Below are positions 25,955-35,064 of a stretch of 64,000 nucleotides of DNA, piece after piece. The translations under genes were made by a program, and so were the position numbers. The notes below the pieces were generated by a model. That model was not told the origin of the DNA and made no database searches. It saw only the letters and a program-made list of their open reading frames with translations. Each line of letters opens with the position of its first letter. The first letter of the stretch is position 1. Where the stretch lies: NCBI GenBank assembly GCA_037447335.1, contig JBBIGV010000004.1:24878-88877 (forward strand), written 5' to 3'. Source of the DNA: JBBIGV01 sp037447335 (GTDB lineage: Bacteria > Bacteroidota > Ignavibacteria > Ignavibacteriales > Ignavibacteriaceae).

Positions 25955-26175
25955 TAATTTGCACGTGGTTAAAATTAGCCAAAATGGTTTTTTAACCCGC
26001 AATACTTTCATAATTACTGATATTACGAAAACTGAGAGTGACAGCATTTCGGTTGAAATACAAAATCTCATTTCTATGAAAAAATATTGCTTTATCTCCA
26101 TTCTTAAAAAAATAATTATGTCATCTCTCAGCATTATTTCTTTACGTAACAAAAGTTAATTACTTACAGAGTAAA

Positions 26176-26191
26176 TGGCATTTATTTTGCC
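26176..26191 (+). promoter_or_regulatory. Sigma-54 (-24/-12) promoter of the flgB operon
   Basis: TGGCAT-TTATT-TTGCC matches TGGCAC-N5-TTGCW at all positions but one or two, with the invariant GG and GC exactly ten bases apart. Transcription would begin near 26202, just ahead of the AAAAAAGGA ribosome-binding site and the flgB ATG at 26216. A GAFTGA activator is encoded 5 kb upstream. Confidence 0.82.
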
Positions 26192-26215
26192 AATCGTAAT
26201 AAAAAAGGATTTTCG

Positions 26216-26611
26216 ATGGCTGAACCGGTTATAAAACAAATTGAAAATTTTCTGAGCTTTTGTGCAGAACGACACAAAGTTATTTCGAAGAATATTGCCA
26301 ACATAGGAACAGAAAATTATAAACGCGAAGAATTAACTTTTTCCAATGCACTGAACAACCAACTAAGCGCAGGGCTGAAAGTTTCTTCGGAAAAGCACAT
26401 TACAAAGGGTAAATCTGCTGCAAATACAGACCGTGTTTACGAAATGAATACCAGTAACGAGGCAGACGCACTTTCGGGCGTTAATAATGTTGATATTGAA
26501 GAGGAGATGGCTTTGCTTGCAGAGAATACGCTGCTGCACAAGTTTGCTTCCCGGAAAGTTGGCTCCTATTACAGATCATTACAAAACGTTATTAAGGGAG
26601 GACAGAAATGA
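26216..26611 (+). CDS. flgB: Flagellar proximal rod protein FlgB
   Basis: 131 residues. FlgB sits at the base of the rod near the MS ring. The N-terminal rod motif is HKVISKNIANIGTENYKREELTF (key ANxxT-Y), and the C-terminal helix contains EEEMALLAENTLLHKF. Length is typical. It is the first gene after the sigma-54 promoter and overlaps flgC by 4 bases. Confidence 0.93.
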   Translation: MAEPVIKQIENFLSFCAERHKVISKNIANIGTENYKREELTFSNALNNQLSAGLKVSSEKHITKGKSAANTDRVYEMNTSNEADALSGVNNVDIEEEMALLAENTLLHKFASRKVGSYYRSLQNVIKGGQK

Positions 26612-27108
26612 AAACCGGCGAAATTTTTCCGGGCTTTAACATTAGCGCAAAAGGTATGAGCATCCTGCGAAAAAAGATGAATCTTATTGCTGAAAATATT
26701 GCTAAAGCCGACAACGTAAGAATGGAAGACGGACAACCCTACCAAAGGAAGGTATTAAATGTTACACAGGAGCGTAACGGCTTTTCTGCCATATTGAATA
26801 ATAATTCCATTAAGCTGCAATTAAACACATCTAAATCCGGGCATCTTTCCAATGTAAATTCATCTGTATTAACAGGTTTAAGTCCGACAGAAAATCTGAA
26901 ATCGGAAGAAACAAAAGATAATACTCCGGGTGATATCGTTCATATGCCCGACCATCCCCTGGCAAATGAAGATGGATATGTTCAGATGTCTAACGTGAAT
27001 GTTATAACAGAAATGGTTGATATGATTGCCGCTGCACGGAGCTATGAAGCAAACCTTACGGCATTAAATGCATCAAAGCAGATGGTTAAAGATACACTGG
27101 AGATGTAA
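26608..27108 (+). CDS. flgC: Flagellar rod protein FlgC
   Basis: 166 residues. N-terminal rod segment SAKGMSILRKKMNLIAENIAKADN and the C-terminal signature VHMPDHPLANEDGYVQMSNVNVITEMVDMIAAARSYEANLTALNASKQM are classic FlgC; the latter spans residues about 110-160. The motif usually reads NIAN..T; here it is NIAKADN. The gene overlaps flgB (ATGA) and abuts the next small gene. Confidence 0.95.
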   Translation: MKTGEIFPGFNISAKGMSILRKKMNLIAENIAKADNVRMEDGQPYQRKVLNVTQERNGFSAILNNNSIKLQLNTSKSGHLSNVNSSVLTGLSPTENLKSEETKDNTPGDIVHMPDHPLANEDGYVQMSNVNVITEMVDMIAAARSYEANLTALNASKQMVKDTLEM

Positions 27109-27339
27109 ATGAAAATTGACGCCAATTCATCAAATTATTATGCTTCTGTTGTACGAAATTCTCAGCAAAATAAAACCAATACGAATTCTGATACAAAAGA
27201 TATAACCCGGCAGGAGAAAGAATTTTTTTCACGGTTGTATCCATCACAACAAGATGAAATAATGAACTATCATTTCTATTCTTCAAAAGGAAAATTAAGT
27301 GGTCTTACTGTTGGAACCAAACTCGATATGAAAGGCTGA
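27109..27339 (+). CDS. Small protein of unknown function between flgC and fliE
   Basis: 76 residues, ATG directly after the flgC stop. The first ~30 residues are polar and disordered (Asn/Ser/Thr-rich). The rest, ITRQEKEFFSRLYPSQQDEI then HFYSSKGKLSGLTVGTKLDMKG, looks like a compact conserved module. I do not recognise it as a named flagellar protein. Tight packing between flgC and fliE (one base to fliE) strongly implies co-translation and a basal-body or export role. Confidence 0.7.
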   Translation: MKIDANSSNYYASVVRNSQQNKTNTNSDTKDITRQEKEFFSRLYPSQQDEIMNYHFYSSKGKLSGLTVGTKLDMKG

Positions 27340-27340
27340 T

Positions 27341-27631
27341 ATGAAAGTAGAAAACATTACCGGCATAATTCCCGATCTACAAAAACAAACACTTAACCCT
27401 GCAAATAAAACTGCTGATTCTTTTGGCACGTTATTAACAGGTTTTATTAAAGATGTAAACCAAAGACAGATAGAATCCGGCAAAGTATCAGTAGATTTTA
27501 TTAAAGGAAAAGATATTGAGTTGCACGAAGTTATGATAGCAGGTGAAAAAGCAAAAACTCATCTGGATCTTTTAGTGGAAATCAGAAATAAAGCTCTTGA
27601 TATGTACAAAGAATTAATGAGGATGCAGTAA
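27341..27631 (+). CDS. fliE: Flagellar hook-basal body protein FliE
   Basis: 96 residues. FliE joins the MS ring to the rod. The family pattern is visible: SFGTLLTGFIKDVNQRQIES near residue 28 and the C-terminal ELHEVMIAGEKAKTHLDLLVEIRNKALDMYKELMRMQ region, the latter similar to rod-protein ends. Five bases separate it from fliF. Confidence 0.92.
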   Translation: MKVENITGIIPDLQKQTLNPANKTADSFGTLLTGFIKDVNQRQIESGKVSVDFIKGKDIELHEVMIAGEKAKTHLDLLVEIRNKALDMYKELMRMQ

Positions 27632-27636
27632 CAGCG

Positions 27637-29202
27637 ATGACTCGAAATTTACCGGATGAACTAAAAGGTTTGTTTAAAAGCTTTACACTAAAACAAAAAA
27701 TTGTTATAGGGGCTGTTACCACCATAACGATTATTTTGTTTATAATTTTATTCTCCGTTATTAACCAGCCAACTTATTCCGTTCTGTATTCAAACCTTGC
27801 TCCCGAAGATGCTTCTAAGGTGGTAGATGTTCTTACAACGCAAAAAGTGAGCTATAAACTGGAGGATAACGGCAGCACAATCAAGGTGCCTAAAGATGAT
27901 GTATATAAATTAAGACTATCGCTTGCAAGCCATGGCGTACCAAGTTCTGGAGTAGTTGGGTATGAAATATTCGATAAATCTACTATGGGGATGTCAGAAT
28001 TCCTGCAAAAAATAAGTTACAAACGGGCTCTGGAAGGTGAGCTTGCACGAACAATAATGCAGCAGGATGGTATAGAGGGAGCGCGGGTGCTGATAGTTAT
28101 ACCGGAAAAATCTGTATTTCGTAACGAAGAAAAACAGCCGACAGCCTCTGTTGTGCTTAAGCTCCGGTCTGGGTATCATCTTTCAAAAAGCAATATTGCT
28201 GCAATTCTTAATCTTGTTTCAAACAGTGTTGAAGGGCTTGCGCCTAATAATGTTACCTTGCTCGATACACGCGGGCAGTTACTTTCACGAGGTGGTGAAA
28301 ATAATCATCTTTCAGGTTTTAGCTCCGAACAATACGAAATTAAACAATCCGTAGAAGGCTACCTGGCTGGTAAAGCACAATCAATGCTGGATAATGTAAT
28401 AGGACAGGGTAATTCGATGGTTCAGGTAAATGCCGAACTGAACTTCAATCAGGTTGAAAAAACAATGCATACATACGATCCGGAATCACAAGTTGCAATC
28501 AGCGAGCAGGTTGTTAAGTCGGAAAGTATAAATAATACTGTTAGTGATTCTGCCGGTCAGCTCAGCGAGAACAATATTATCAATTATGAAATAAGCAAAA
28601 CAATTCAGCGGGTTGTTGAAGAAACCGGTAACATCACTAAAATAAGCGTTGCCGTGGTAGTGAATGATCTGAAGAAAGAAATTGTTAACGGCGGTATTAC
28701 CGAAACCGTTTTCGAACCACGATCGCCTGAACAATTACATAAGCTGGAACAAATAATTAAAAATGCTGTCGGCATCAACCCCGAACGCGGCGATCAGTTT
28801 TCAATAGTTAACCTTTCTTTTGAAACTAAACCTATTGATGAGTTTGAGATTGTATCTTCAAATTTTATGGACGATGCAGGCAGATGGGTAAATATTATTC
28901 TTTTAATTGGTGCAGGTATTGGAATATTTTTATTGCTTAAGGGGTTTTTAATTAAGCTGCAGCCACAGGGATTTGCCGGTCAGAATGATATAAATTCACC
29001 GCAGACTTCAGTAATGAATCCCGGTGTTGTTAATCAACACCAGGGTTTATTGAACCGCTCGAAAAAAAACGGTGCAGGTCTGGTCTTTGATCAAACCGTC
29101 ACACCTTCTCAAAATGAACGGATAAATGAATACATAACAAAAAATCCGGCTGATGCAGCTAAGGTAATTTCAGCATGGCTGAATGAAGAAAAGCTTAACT
29201 GA
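27637..29202 (+). CDS. fliF: MS-ring protein FliF
   Basis: 521 residues. Two membrane helices bracket the periplasmic ring-building part: residues about 20-42 (IVIGAVTTITIILFIILFSV) and about 430-450 (WVNIILLIGAGIGIFLLL). Between them are YSVLYSNLAPEDASKVVDVL and the FLQKISYKRALEGELARTI segment of the YscJ/FliF domain, then the FliF_C domain. The C-terminal tail NPADAAKVISAWLNEE binds FliG. Start is ATG 27637. It overlaps fliG if the upstream fliG start is used. Confidence 0.96.
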   Translation: MTRNLPDELKGLFKSFTLKQKIVIGAVTTITIILFIILFSVINQPTYSVLYSNLAPEDASKVVDVLTTQKVSYKLEDNGSTIKVPKDDVYKLRLSLASHGVPSSGVVGYEIFDKSTMGMSEFLQKISYKRALEGELARTIMQQDGIEGARVLIVIPEKSVFRNEEKQPTASVVLKLRSGYHLSKSNIAAILNLVSNSVEGLAPNNVTLLDTRGQLLSRGGENNHLSGFSSEQYEIKQSVEGYLAGKAQSMLDNVIGQGNSMVQVNAELNFNQVEKTMHTYDPESQVAISEQVVKSESINNTVSDSAGQLSENNIINYEISKTIQRVVEETGNITKISVAVVVNDLKKEIVNGGITETVFEPRSPEQLHKLEQIIKNAVGINPERGDQFSIVNLSFETKPIDEFEIVSSNFMDDAGRWVNIILLIGAGIGIFLLLKGFLIKLQPQGFAGQNDINSPQTSVMNPGVVNQHQGLLNRSKKNGAGLVFDQTVTPSQNERINEYITKNPADAAKVISAWLNEEKLN

Positions 29203-30223
29203 CGATATGAAACCCGCTAACGAAAAACTTACAGGAATACAAAAAGCAGCTTTAATTATGGTTGCTCTCAATATTGATACTGCGTCAGGTATATTTAAAC
29301 ATCTTGATGAAGAAAAGGTCAGGCTCATTAGTGAAGAAATAGCCCGCCTTAAAAACGTTCCGGCTGCAAGGCTGAACGAAACTCTTCAGGAATTTTATGA
29401 AATGTTTGAAAGCAATTCGAACTATATCGAAGGCGGAATGCAAATTGCCGAAGCTCTTCTGCAAAAATCATTGGGTGTTAGTAAATCCGGTGAAATTCTT
29501 AGTATCATTAAAAATAACAACGATCTGAAAGGCTTTAATATGTTGAGCAGAGCGGATACATCCCAGCTTGTTAAAATGCTGGGCAAGGAACATCCGCAAA
29601 CCATTGCTCTTATACTTTCACACTTAGATCCTTCTCAAACTGCTGATATACTGGAAGAATTTAGCCCGGAGTTAAGGGAAGATATTGCCTATCGTATAGC
29701 AACACTCGGGAAAATCTCGCCCGATACTTTAAAAATTGTCGAATCTATGATTGAAGAAATTGCAGGGATTAGCATAAATCAGTCATTTAGTACGGTGGGA
29801 GGGGCTAAAAACCTTGCAATAATTCTTAATAAATCCGCAAAAAATCTTAGCCGTGAATTGCTTGAAAAGCTAAACGAAAGAAATTCGGAGCTTGCAGATG
29901 AAGTTAAAAAAGTAATGTTCGTCTTTGATGATATTCTTGGTATTCAGGATAGAGACCTGCAAAAAGTTCTGAAAGAAATTGACAGAAAAGATCTGGCAAC
30001 GGCGCTAAAGATTGCCGATCCCAAAATTAAAGATAAATTTTTATCGAATATGTCTGAAAGAGCTGCTGATCTCCTTAAAGAAGAAATTGAATATATGGGT
30101 AAGGTTAAACTAAAAGAAGTTGAAGCCGCCCAGGCAAAAATTATCAATGTTATCAGATCTCTTGAAGATACGGGCGAAATTGTTGTTACAGGAACCGGCG
30201 GATCCGAGGATGTTTATGTCTGA
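29183..30223 (+). CDS. fliG: Flagellar motor switch protein FliG
   Basis: 346 residues. FliG couples stator torque to the rotor. N-terminal domain (LTGIQKAALIMVALNIDTASGIFKHLDEEKV) binds FliF. The middle domain has EHPQTIALILSHLDPSQTADIL (about residue 137), and the C-terminal domain includes LVFDDI-like MFVFDDILGIQDRDLQKVLKEID with the charged torque helix. The frame starts at ATG 29183, overlapping fliF by 20 bases; ATG 29207, just past the fliF stop, is the alternative. Confidence 0.95.
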   Translation: MKKSLTDDMKPANEKLTGIQKAALIMVALNIDTASGIFKHLDEEKVRLISEEIARLKNVPAARLNETLQEFYEMFESNSNYIEGGMQIAEALLQKSLGVSKSGEILSIIKNNNDLKGFNMLSRADTSQLVKMLGKEHPQTIALILSHLDPSQTADILEEFSPELREDIAYRIATLGKISPDTLKIVESMIEEIAGISINQSFSTVGGAKNLAIILNKSAKNLSRELLEKLNERNSELADEVKKVMFVFDDILGIQDRDLQKVLKEIDRKDLATALKIADPKIKDKFLSNMSERAADLLKEEIEYMGKVKLKEVEAAQAKIINVIRSLEDTGEIVVTGTGGSEDVYV

Positions 30224-30845
30224 TATTCTCAGGTTGAATTCAAAAATAAAAAATAAATCCATCAGGATTTCAGATTACGACAATAATAATGAGACCGCAT
30301 CAGCATATGTTGATCAAGAGGAAATTATCAGAACAAATTATCAGAACTATTATGATCAGGGTTATGGTGACGGGCGAAAATCACTTAAACTTGAATTTGA
30401 ACATGAATACAAAAACTTACTGCTTAATAAATTTTCTGACATTGCTGAATTAGTAAAAAAATTAGAAAAAGCAATAGATACTTACGATAAATCCTTTGAT
30501 AAGCTGGTAATTGATACAGCTTTTCTGATAGCTGAAAAAATTTTGCACAAAGAAATCGAAAAAGAATCCCCTATCCGTTTCAACATGAAAGCTGCTCTGC
30601 AGCGGGTTATCGGCGCTAATAATATTACAATTAAGTTGTATAACGATGATTATAAACTGATAGTAGAAAATCAAAAAGAATTATTCGGAGATGTTTCGCT
30701 GTCGCATATCAAGTTTGAACCGGATGAGAGTATTGAATCGGGTGGTTGTTTCATCGAGACTGAGATCGGCAATGTTGATGGAAGAATTACTACCCAGTTA
30801 AATGAATTAAAGAATACGCTGGAAAGCGCTGTTAACGGATTATAG
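30216..30845 (+). CDS. fliH: Flagellar export ATPase regulator FliH
   Basis: 209 residues from ATG 30216, chosen because GAGGA sits five bases upstream; an in-frame ATG 30210 is an alternative. FliH holds the FliI ATPase at the export gate. Seen: a disordered N-terminus, the glycine-spaced helix YDQGYGDGRKSLKLEFE, a long coiled coil, and the V/FliH C-terminal domain (KLVIDTAFLIAEKILHKEI, ... GGCFIETEIGNVDGRITTQLNEL). It overlaps fliG by 8 bases and precedes fliI by one base. Confidence 0.88.
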   Translation: MSDILRLNSKIKNKSIRISDYDNNNETASAYVDQEEIIRTNYQNYYDQGYGDGRKSLKLEFEHEYKNLLLNKFSDIAELVKKLEKAIDTYDKSFDKLVIDTAFLIAEKILHKEIEKESPIRFNMKAALQRVIGANNITIKLYNDDYKLIVENQKELFGDVSLSHIKFEPDESIESGGCFIETEIGNVDGRITTQLNELKNTLESAVNGL

Positions 30846-30846
30846 T

Positions 30847-32166
30847 ATGATTTATTTAAAACACCAGGTTAAAAATTATAGATCAATCATTAACAAGGCT
30901 GATCCTTTCAGGGTTAATGGCAAGGTATCTGATGTAATCGGGCTTGTAATCGTTTCAATTGGTCCTAATGTCTCGCTTAGCGAAATCTGCCGTATAGTTG
31001 ACCGAAACGGAACCGAGGTATGCAAATCCGAAGTAGTTGGTTTTAAGGATGGGAAGGTTTTGTCAATAGCCATTGGCGAAGTAAATAAAATTTCACCCGC
31101 ATGTGAAATAATCTCTACAGGAAAGAATTTCAGGATTGGCGTAAGTGAAGAATTGTTGGGCAGGGTAATTGACGGATTGGGAAATCCGATTGATGGGAAA
31201 GGCGAGGTAAGGTTTGACATGATGCTGGATATTTATCGGGAACCGCCCAACCCGCTTGAAAGAAAACGAATTGAATCTGTGCTTCAGACCGGTGTGAGGT
31301 CCATTGATGGACTTCTTACAATTGGAAAAGGACAGCGTGTTGGAATTTTTGCCGGAAGCGGAATTGGAAAAAGCGTATTGCTTGGAATGATTGCCAGAAA
31401 TACAGACGCCGATGTTAACGTTATTATCTTAATTGGTGAGCGAGGCAGAGAAGTACGCGAATTTATTGAAAAAGACCTCGGGGAGGAGGGGCTTAAAAAA
31501 TCCGTTGTTGTTGTTGCAACAAGCGATAAATCAGCCTTAATTCGCTTAAAGGGCGCTTTTATTGGAACCACTATTGCCGAGTATTTCAGAGAGAAAGGTA
31601 AAAATGTTGTATTAATGATGGATTCTGTTACAAGACTTGCAATGGCTCAGAGGGAAATTGGGCTATCAATTGGCGAGCCTCCGACTACTAAGGGTTATAC
31701 ACCTTCTGTTTTTGCCAGGCTGCCCAAACTGCTCGAAAGAACCGGTAACTCCGGAATGGGAAGTATTACAGGTCTTTATACTGTACTTGTTGATGGAGAC
31801 GATCTTACCGAACCTATTGCTGATGCCGTCCGTTCAATTCTTGACGGGCATATCGTCTTATCACGTCAGTTAGCAAATAAGGGGCAGTACCCGGCAGTTG
31901 ATCCTCTGCAAAGTATTAGCCGCCTTATGCCCGATATTATTGATGATGAACATAAAAAGATTTCTTCAAGGATTCTTGATATTCTTTCTGTTTACAAAGA
32001 AGCTGAGGATATGGTAAATATTGGCGCATATGTTAAAGGAAGCAATCCGCAGATTGATGAAGCGGTTTACAGAATAAATTCTATTCGATCATTCCTTAAA
32101 CAGGAACTGGATGAACGTTCAAACTTTCTTGAAACTTTACAAAATCTTAATACTATTTTAAACTGA
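30847..32166 (+). CDS. fliI: Flagellum-specific export ATPase FliI
   Basis: 439 residues, F1-beta-like ATPase of the type III export apparatus. Walker A is AGSGIGKS (residues 169-176). Downstream are ALIGERGREVREF (here ILIGERGREVREF), VVLMMDSVTRLAMAQREIGL (Walker B and Arg region), EPPTTKGYTPSVFARLPKLLER, and VDGDDLTEPIADAVRSILDGHIVLSRQLA. All catalytic features are intact and the length is normal. Confidence 0.97.
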   Translation: MIYLKHQVKNYRSIINKADPFRVNGKVSDVIGLVIVSIGPNVSLSEICRIVDRNGTEVCKSEVVGFKDGKVLSIAIGEVNKISPACEIISTGKNFRIGVSEELLGRVIDGLGNPIDGKGEVRFDMMLDIYREPPNPLERKRIESVLQTGVRSIDGLLTIGKGQRVGIFAGSGIGKSVLLGMIARNTDADVNVIILIGERGREVREFIEKDLGEEGLKKSVVVVATSDKSALIRLKGAFIGTTIAEYFREKGKNVVLMMDSVTRLAMAQREIGLSIGEPPTTKGYTPSVFARLPKLLERTGNSGMGSITGLYTVLVDGDDLTEPIADAVRSILDGHIVLSRQLANKGQYPAVDPLQSISRLMPDIIDDEHKKISSRILDILSVYKEAEDMVNIGAYVKGSNPQIDEAVYRINSIRSFLKQELDERSNFLETLQNLNTILN

Positions 32167-32177
32167 TATAGACAGGT

Positions 32178-32612
32178 ATGACAGCTTTCAAATATAAATT
32201 CCGGGTTTTAGCAAACTTGAAGGATAATCAGAAAAGCAAGGCAGAAAAAGAACTTGCAGATCTTAATAATTCAATTCTGCGGCTTAATGAAAATAAAGAA
32301 CACATACTGCTGAAGTTGCGCAGATATGATTTAAAAGACAAGAAAAACATCAAAGCATCCGAATTGAATTTTCATAATAATTTTAAAAATATTCTTGTAT
32401 CCGAATTGAAACTTCTTACAGAAAAAATATATGACCTGCAAAAAAGTATTGAATTTAAGAGGACGGAGTTGATTGAAAGAAATAAAGAACATAAAGTTTT
32501 AAAGAAGCTTGAGGAAAAACATTATGATATCTTCAAAAAAGAAAATCAGAAAGCTGAAATTAATAATGCAGACGAAACAGCCGCTTTACAATTTGTAAGA
32601 TGTAAGAAATGA
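32178..32612 (+). CDS. fliJ: Flagellar export coiled-coil protein FliJ
   Basis: 144 residues, an almost uninterrupted charged coiled coil (KYKFRVLANLKDNQKSKAEKELADLNNSILRL...). FliJ forms the stalk in the FliI ring and engages FlhA. Sequence is weakly conserved in this family, so the call rests on coiled-coil structure, the FliJ-like N-terminal pattern (F-x-[YF]-x-x-L-x-x-x-K) and position after fliI. It overlaps the next gene by 4 bases. Confidence 0.8.
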   Translation: MTAFKYKFRVLANLKDNQKSKAEKELADLNNSILRLNENKEHILLKLRRYDLKDKKNIKASELNFHNNFKNILVSELKLLTEKIYDLQKSIEFKRTELIERNKEHKVLKKLEEKHYDIFKKENQKAEINNADETAALQFVRCKK

Positions 32613-33205
32613 AATCTAAAATTTTAATATCAGCCTTATTCCTCGCACTGTTCATTATTGTATCGGCAGGTATTATTTATTTAAATTCAGTTTACGAGAA
32701 CATCTTCAAGTTCACCTTTTCGCCCCGATCATACGATCCGTTACCGGTCACTATTTCTGAAGTGAATGTCCAACACCAAACAGAAATACCGGTACCGGAA
32801 CATGATACATTAGATTCGGACATAAACTTAGCCGAAAATCATTTCGGGGAAGATCCTCAGAACAGAAAAGATTCGTTAATGTTTACTTCTTTGCTGGATA
32901 GCCTGATTAATCTTAAATCAATTATTGAAGAGCAGAATGTCAGCCATTTTATAAATGAACAATCAGGTTATATAAATACTAACAGCAAAACTTCAATAAA
33001 CGACAGCACATACCAGGTGTGGCTAAAAACCACCGCAGATCTGTATGCTAGTATGGATGCCAGAAAGGCAGCTAAAATAATTCAGAATTTTTCCGATAAT
33101 ATAGCCAGAGACATTATTTATGCTATGCGAAAGAAAAATGCAGCAAAAATATTAGCGGAAATGAACCCTGAATTAGCAAACAGAATCACAAATTTTAGCC
33201 AATGA
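32609..33205 (+). CDS. MotE-like membrane protein (MgtE-N-type C-terminal domain)
   Basis: 198 residues. One N-terminal membrane helix (residues about 4-25, ILISALFLALFIIVSAGIIYL), a long extracytoplasmic polar region, and a C-terminal helical domain about 135-198 (LYASMDARKAAKIIQNFSDNIARDIIYAMRKKNAAKILAEMNPELANRI) that matches the MgtE N-type/FliG-related fold of MotE. MotE chaperones MotC or stators in alpha-proteobacteria and related proteins sit between fliJ and fliK in many flagellar clusters. Exact role here is inferred. Confidence 0.75.
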   Translation: MKSKILISALFLALFIIVSAGIIYLNSVYENIFKFTFSPRSYDPLPVTISEVNVQHQTEIPVPEHDTLDSDINLAENHFGEDPQNRKDSLMFTSLLDSLINLKSIIEEQNVSHFINEQSGYINTNSKTSINDSTYQVWLKTTADLYASMDARKAAKIIQNFSDNIARDIIYAMRKKNAAKILAEMNPELANRITNFSQ

Positions 33206-35055
33206 ACATTAATCCTGTCTTTCTCAACATACTTCAAAAGTCTGATCAGACTGATATTGCGAGCAATCCAATTCTGCAAAATCCGGAATTTCTTTTTGCC
33301 GACCTTATTAAATTAATTGAGCCCGGTTTATCTGATTCACAAAATGATTCCTTCATTTACCCGGGTGAAGATCATGAGATGACTAAGCCATCTGAGATTA
33401 ATTTGCTGCCTGCAGTGGTTTCAATTAATAACCAAAAGGCAACTGATTTGATTTCTTTTTTTACGAATTTTGTTTCTGAAAATTTGAATGAACCTAAGCC
33501 CGCTGTAAATATAATCAGTGGAATGGAGTTAAGCAGGATTGTTTCGGATATTACAGTCGAAAATCCCACTCAGCAAACAAATGAAGCATTAACAGGTTTT
33601 GAATCTGCTAAAGAACCTGCAAAATCCGGAACCGAATCTCTGATGCAACTAATCGACACCGGAAAACCGGTTATATTAAAAACAGCATCGAATCCTCAAA
33701 CAGAAATCGTGATTCAGAAACATGAATTGAATGCAGATAATTCATCTGAAAACATTTCCGGGAGCAGGATTACTGCCCCTCCTGCTAATTTACTGTTATA
33801 TAAAGGTTTTGTTTTTAATAAAGAGTCTCTTGGTTCGGTGGTTATGAGTAAAATGCCGCTAATTCCGAACCATCATCCTGGCAAGAGCGGCTCAGATCAA
33901 AACCTTTCAGCTAATCCTGTGCAGCACAATTCAGAATCCGGAAAGGTCAAATTCAATTTCCCGGTATTTTCGAAAACAATTTTTAGTGAATTTGACAATG
34001 AACCGGATATTAAACCGATCATATCTGAAAATAATCCCCAAACTCCAACTGGAAAGAAATATACTGAACAAATCAAAATCATACCCGACAAGATCGAAAC
34101 AGAGCAAGTTTCTCGTATTGTTAAGGATAATTTATCCCTTGAAGCAAAACCTGAAAAAAATCTGTACAAAGTTTTTATCAGGCAAATATCCGATCATAGC
34201 ATCACTCACAATCGGCTGAAAATAGTTGAGGAAAGTTTTCCGAAAATAAAACCCAATAGACTTGAAGTTGAAGAGCATAAGTATAAATCAATACCCGTAA
34301 ATAAAATACAGTTTTCGGAACTGAAGATTGTTAAGATCGATAACGGGATTGCTGCAAATGAAATACACAAATCTGAACAGCCTGTTTCTTCAGGTTCAGA
34401 TTATAACATAGATAAGCCGGAAATTCCTGCTCATGTTCATACAAACTTAAGCGAGCCGGAAAATCAACATCATCCGGTTTTAAGAGACAGTACTGCAATT
34501 AACTCTGCTTCATTTAAATCAAAAGAACAACATCCGGTTTCGGATCTGGAAAATATTGATATTGTCCGCGTTCCTGTTTCCGAAAGTCACATTAAGCATG
34601 TAAATAATTCTGCCCCTCTGAATAATTCTGAATTTATCTCGGGCAAAACAACTCCGAAGATCATACATATAAAAGATATCGAACCGGAAATAACAAAGAT
34701 TATAGAAAAAGGCGTGTCCAGTTCTCTTGAACTTCAGCTTATACCGAAAGAGCTTGGAAAGGTTAAAGTTATAATTGAATCAATCAATAAAATTATTTCG
34801 CTGAAAATTGAAGTTGAAAATGAAGCAGCCAAAGAAGCGCTTCAGATAAACCTGCATAATCTGTCGCAACGGTTTTCAACTGATAATCTGGTTTTAAATT
34901 CGATTAATATTAATGTAATGACAAAAGACAACAGGCACGAGGTGCAGATTCAACAGCGTAAAAAGAATTACAAGCCGGATAACCAGGAACGGGAAAATCT
35001 TATTCCCGCAGTACCTAAAAATCTTGGCTACAACACTTACGACTATATAATTTAG
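33202..35055 (+). CDS. fliK: Flagellar hook-length control protein FliK
   Basis: 617 residues. The first ~480 are low-complexity, Ser/Pro/Asn/Glu-rich and disordered, as expected for the ruler. The C-terminal Flg_hook domain is at about 500-590: SSLELQLIPKELGKVKVIIE (the L-x-P-x-x-L-G-x-V pattern) then LSQRFSTDNLVLNSININV. This domain switches export specificity by acting on FlhB. It overlaps the MotE-like gene by 4 bases and precedes flgD by nine. Confidence 0.88.
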   Translation: MNINPVFLNILQKSDQTDIASNPILQNPEFLFADLIKLIEPGLSDSQNDSFIYPGEDHEMTKPSEINLLPAVVSINNQKATDLISFFTNFVSENLNEPKPAVNIISGMELSRIVSDITVENPTQQTNEALTGFESAKEPAKSGTESLMQLIDTGKPVILKTASNPQTEIVIQKHELNADNSSENISGSRITAPPANLLLYKGFVFNKESLGSVVMSKMPLIPNHHPGKSGSDQNLSANPVQHNSESGKVKFNFPVFSKTIFSEFDNEPDIKPIISENNPQTPTGKKYTEQIKIIPDKIETEQVSRIVKDNLSLEAKPEKNLYKVFIRQISDHSITHNRLKIVEESFPKIKPNRLEVEEHKYKSIPVNKIQFSELKIVKIDNGIAANEIHKSEQPVSSGSDYNIDKPEIPAHVHTNLSEPENQHHPVLRDSTAINSASFKSKEQHPVSDLENIDIVRVPVSESHIKHVNNSAPLNNSEFISGKTTPKIIHIKDIEPEITKIIEKGVSSSLELQLIPKELGKVKVIIESINKIISLKIEVENEAAKEALQINLHNLSQRFSTDNLVLNSININVMTKDNRHEVQIQQRKKNYKPDNQERENLIPAVPKNLGYNTYDYII

Positions 35056-35064
35056 GAGATTGAA

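Noticed and set aside
25947..26159. A + strand frame of 70 codons just before flgB
   Set aside because: TTG start without ribosome-binding site, overlaps the end of the 79-residue gene, and shows no domain. It could be real but cannot be supported.
30120..30215. Upstream start for fliH at 30120
   Set aside because: It would overlap fliG by over 100 bases, and the peptide shows no FliH features; ATG 30216 has GAGGA upstream.
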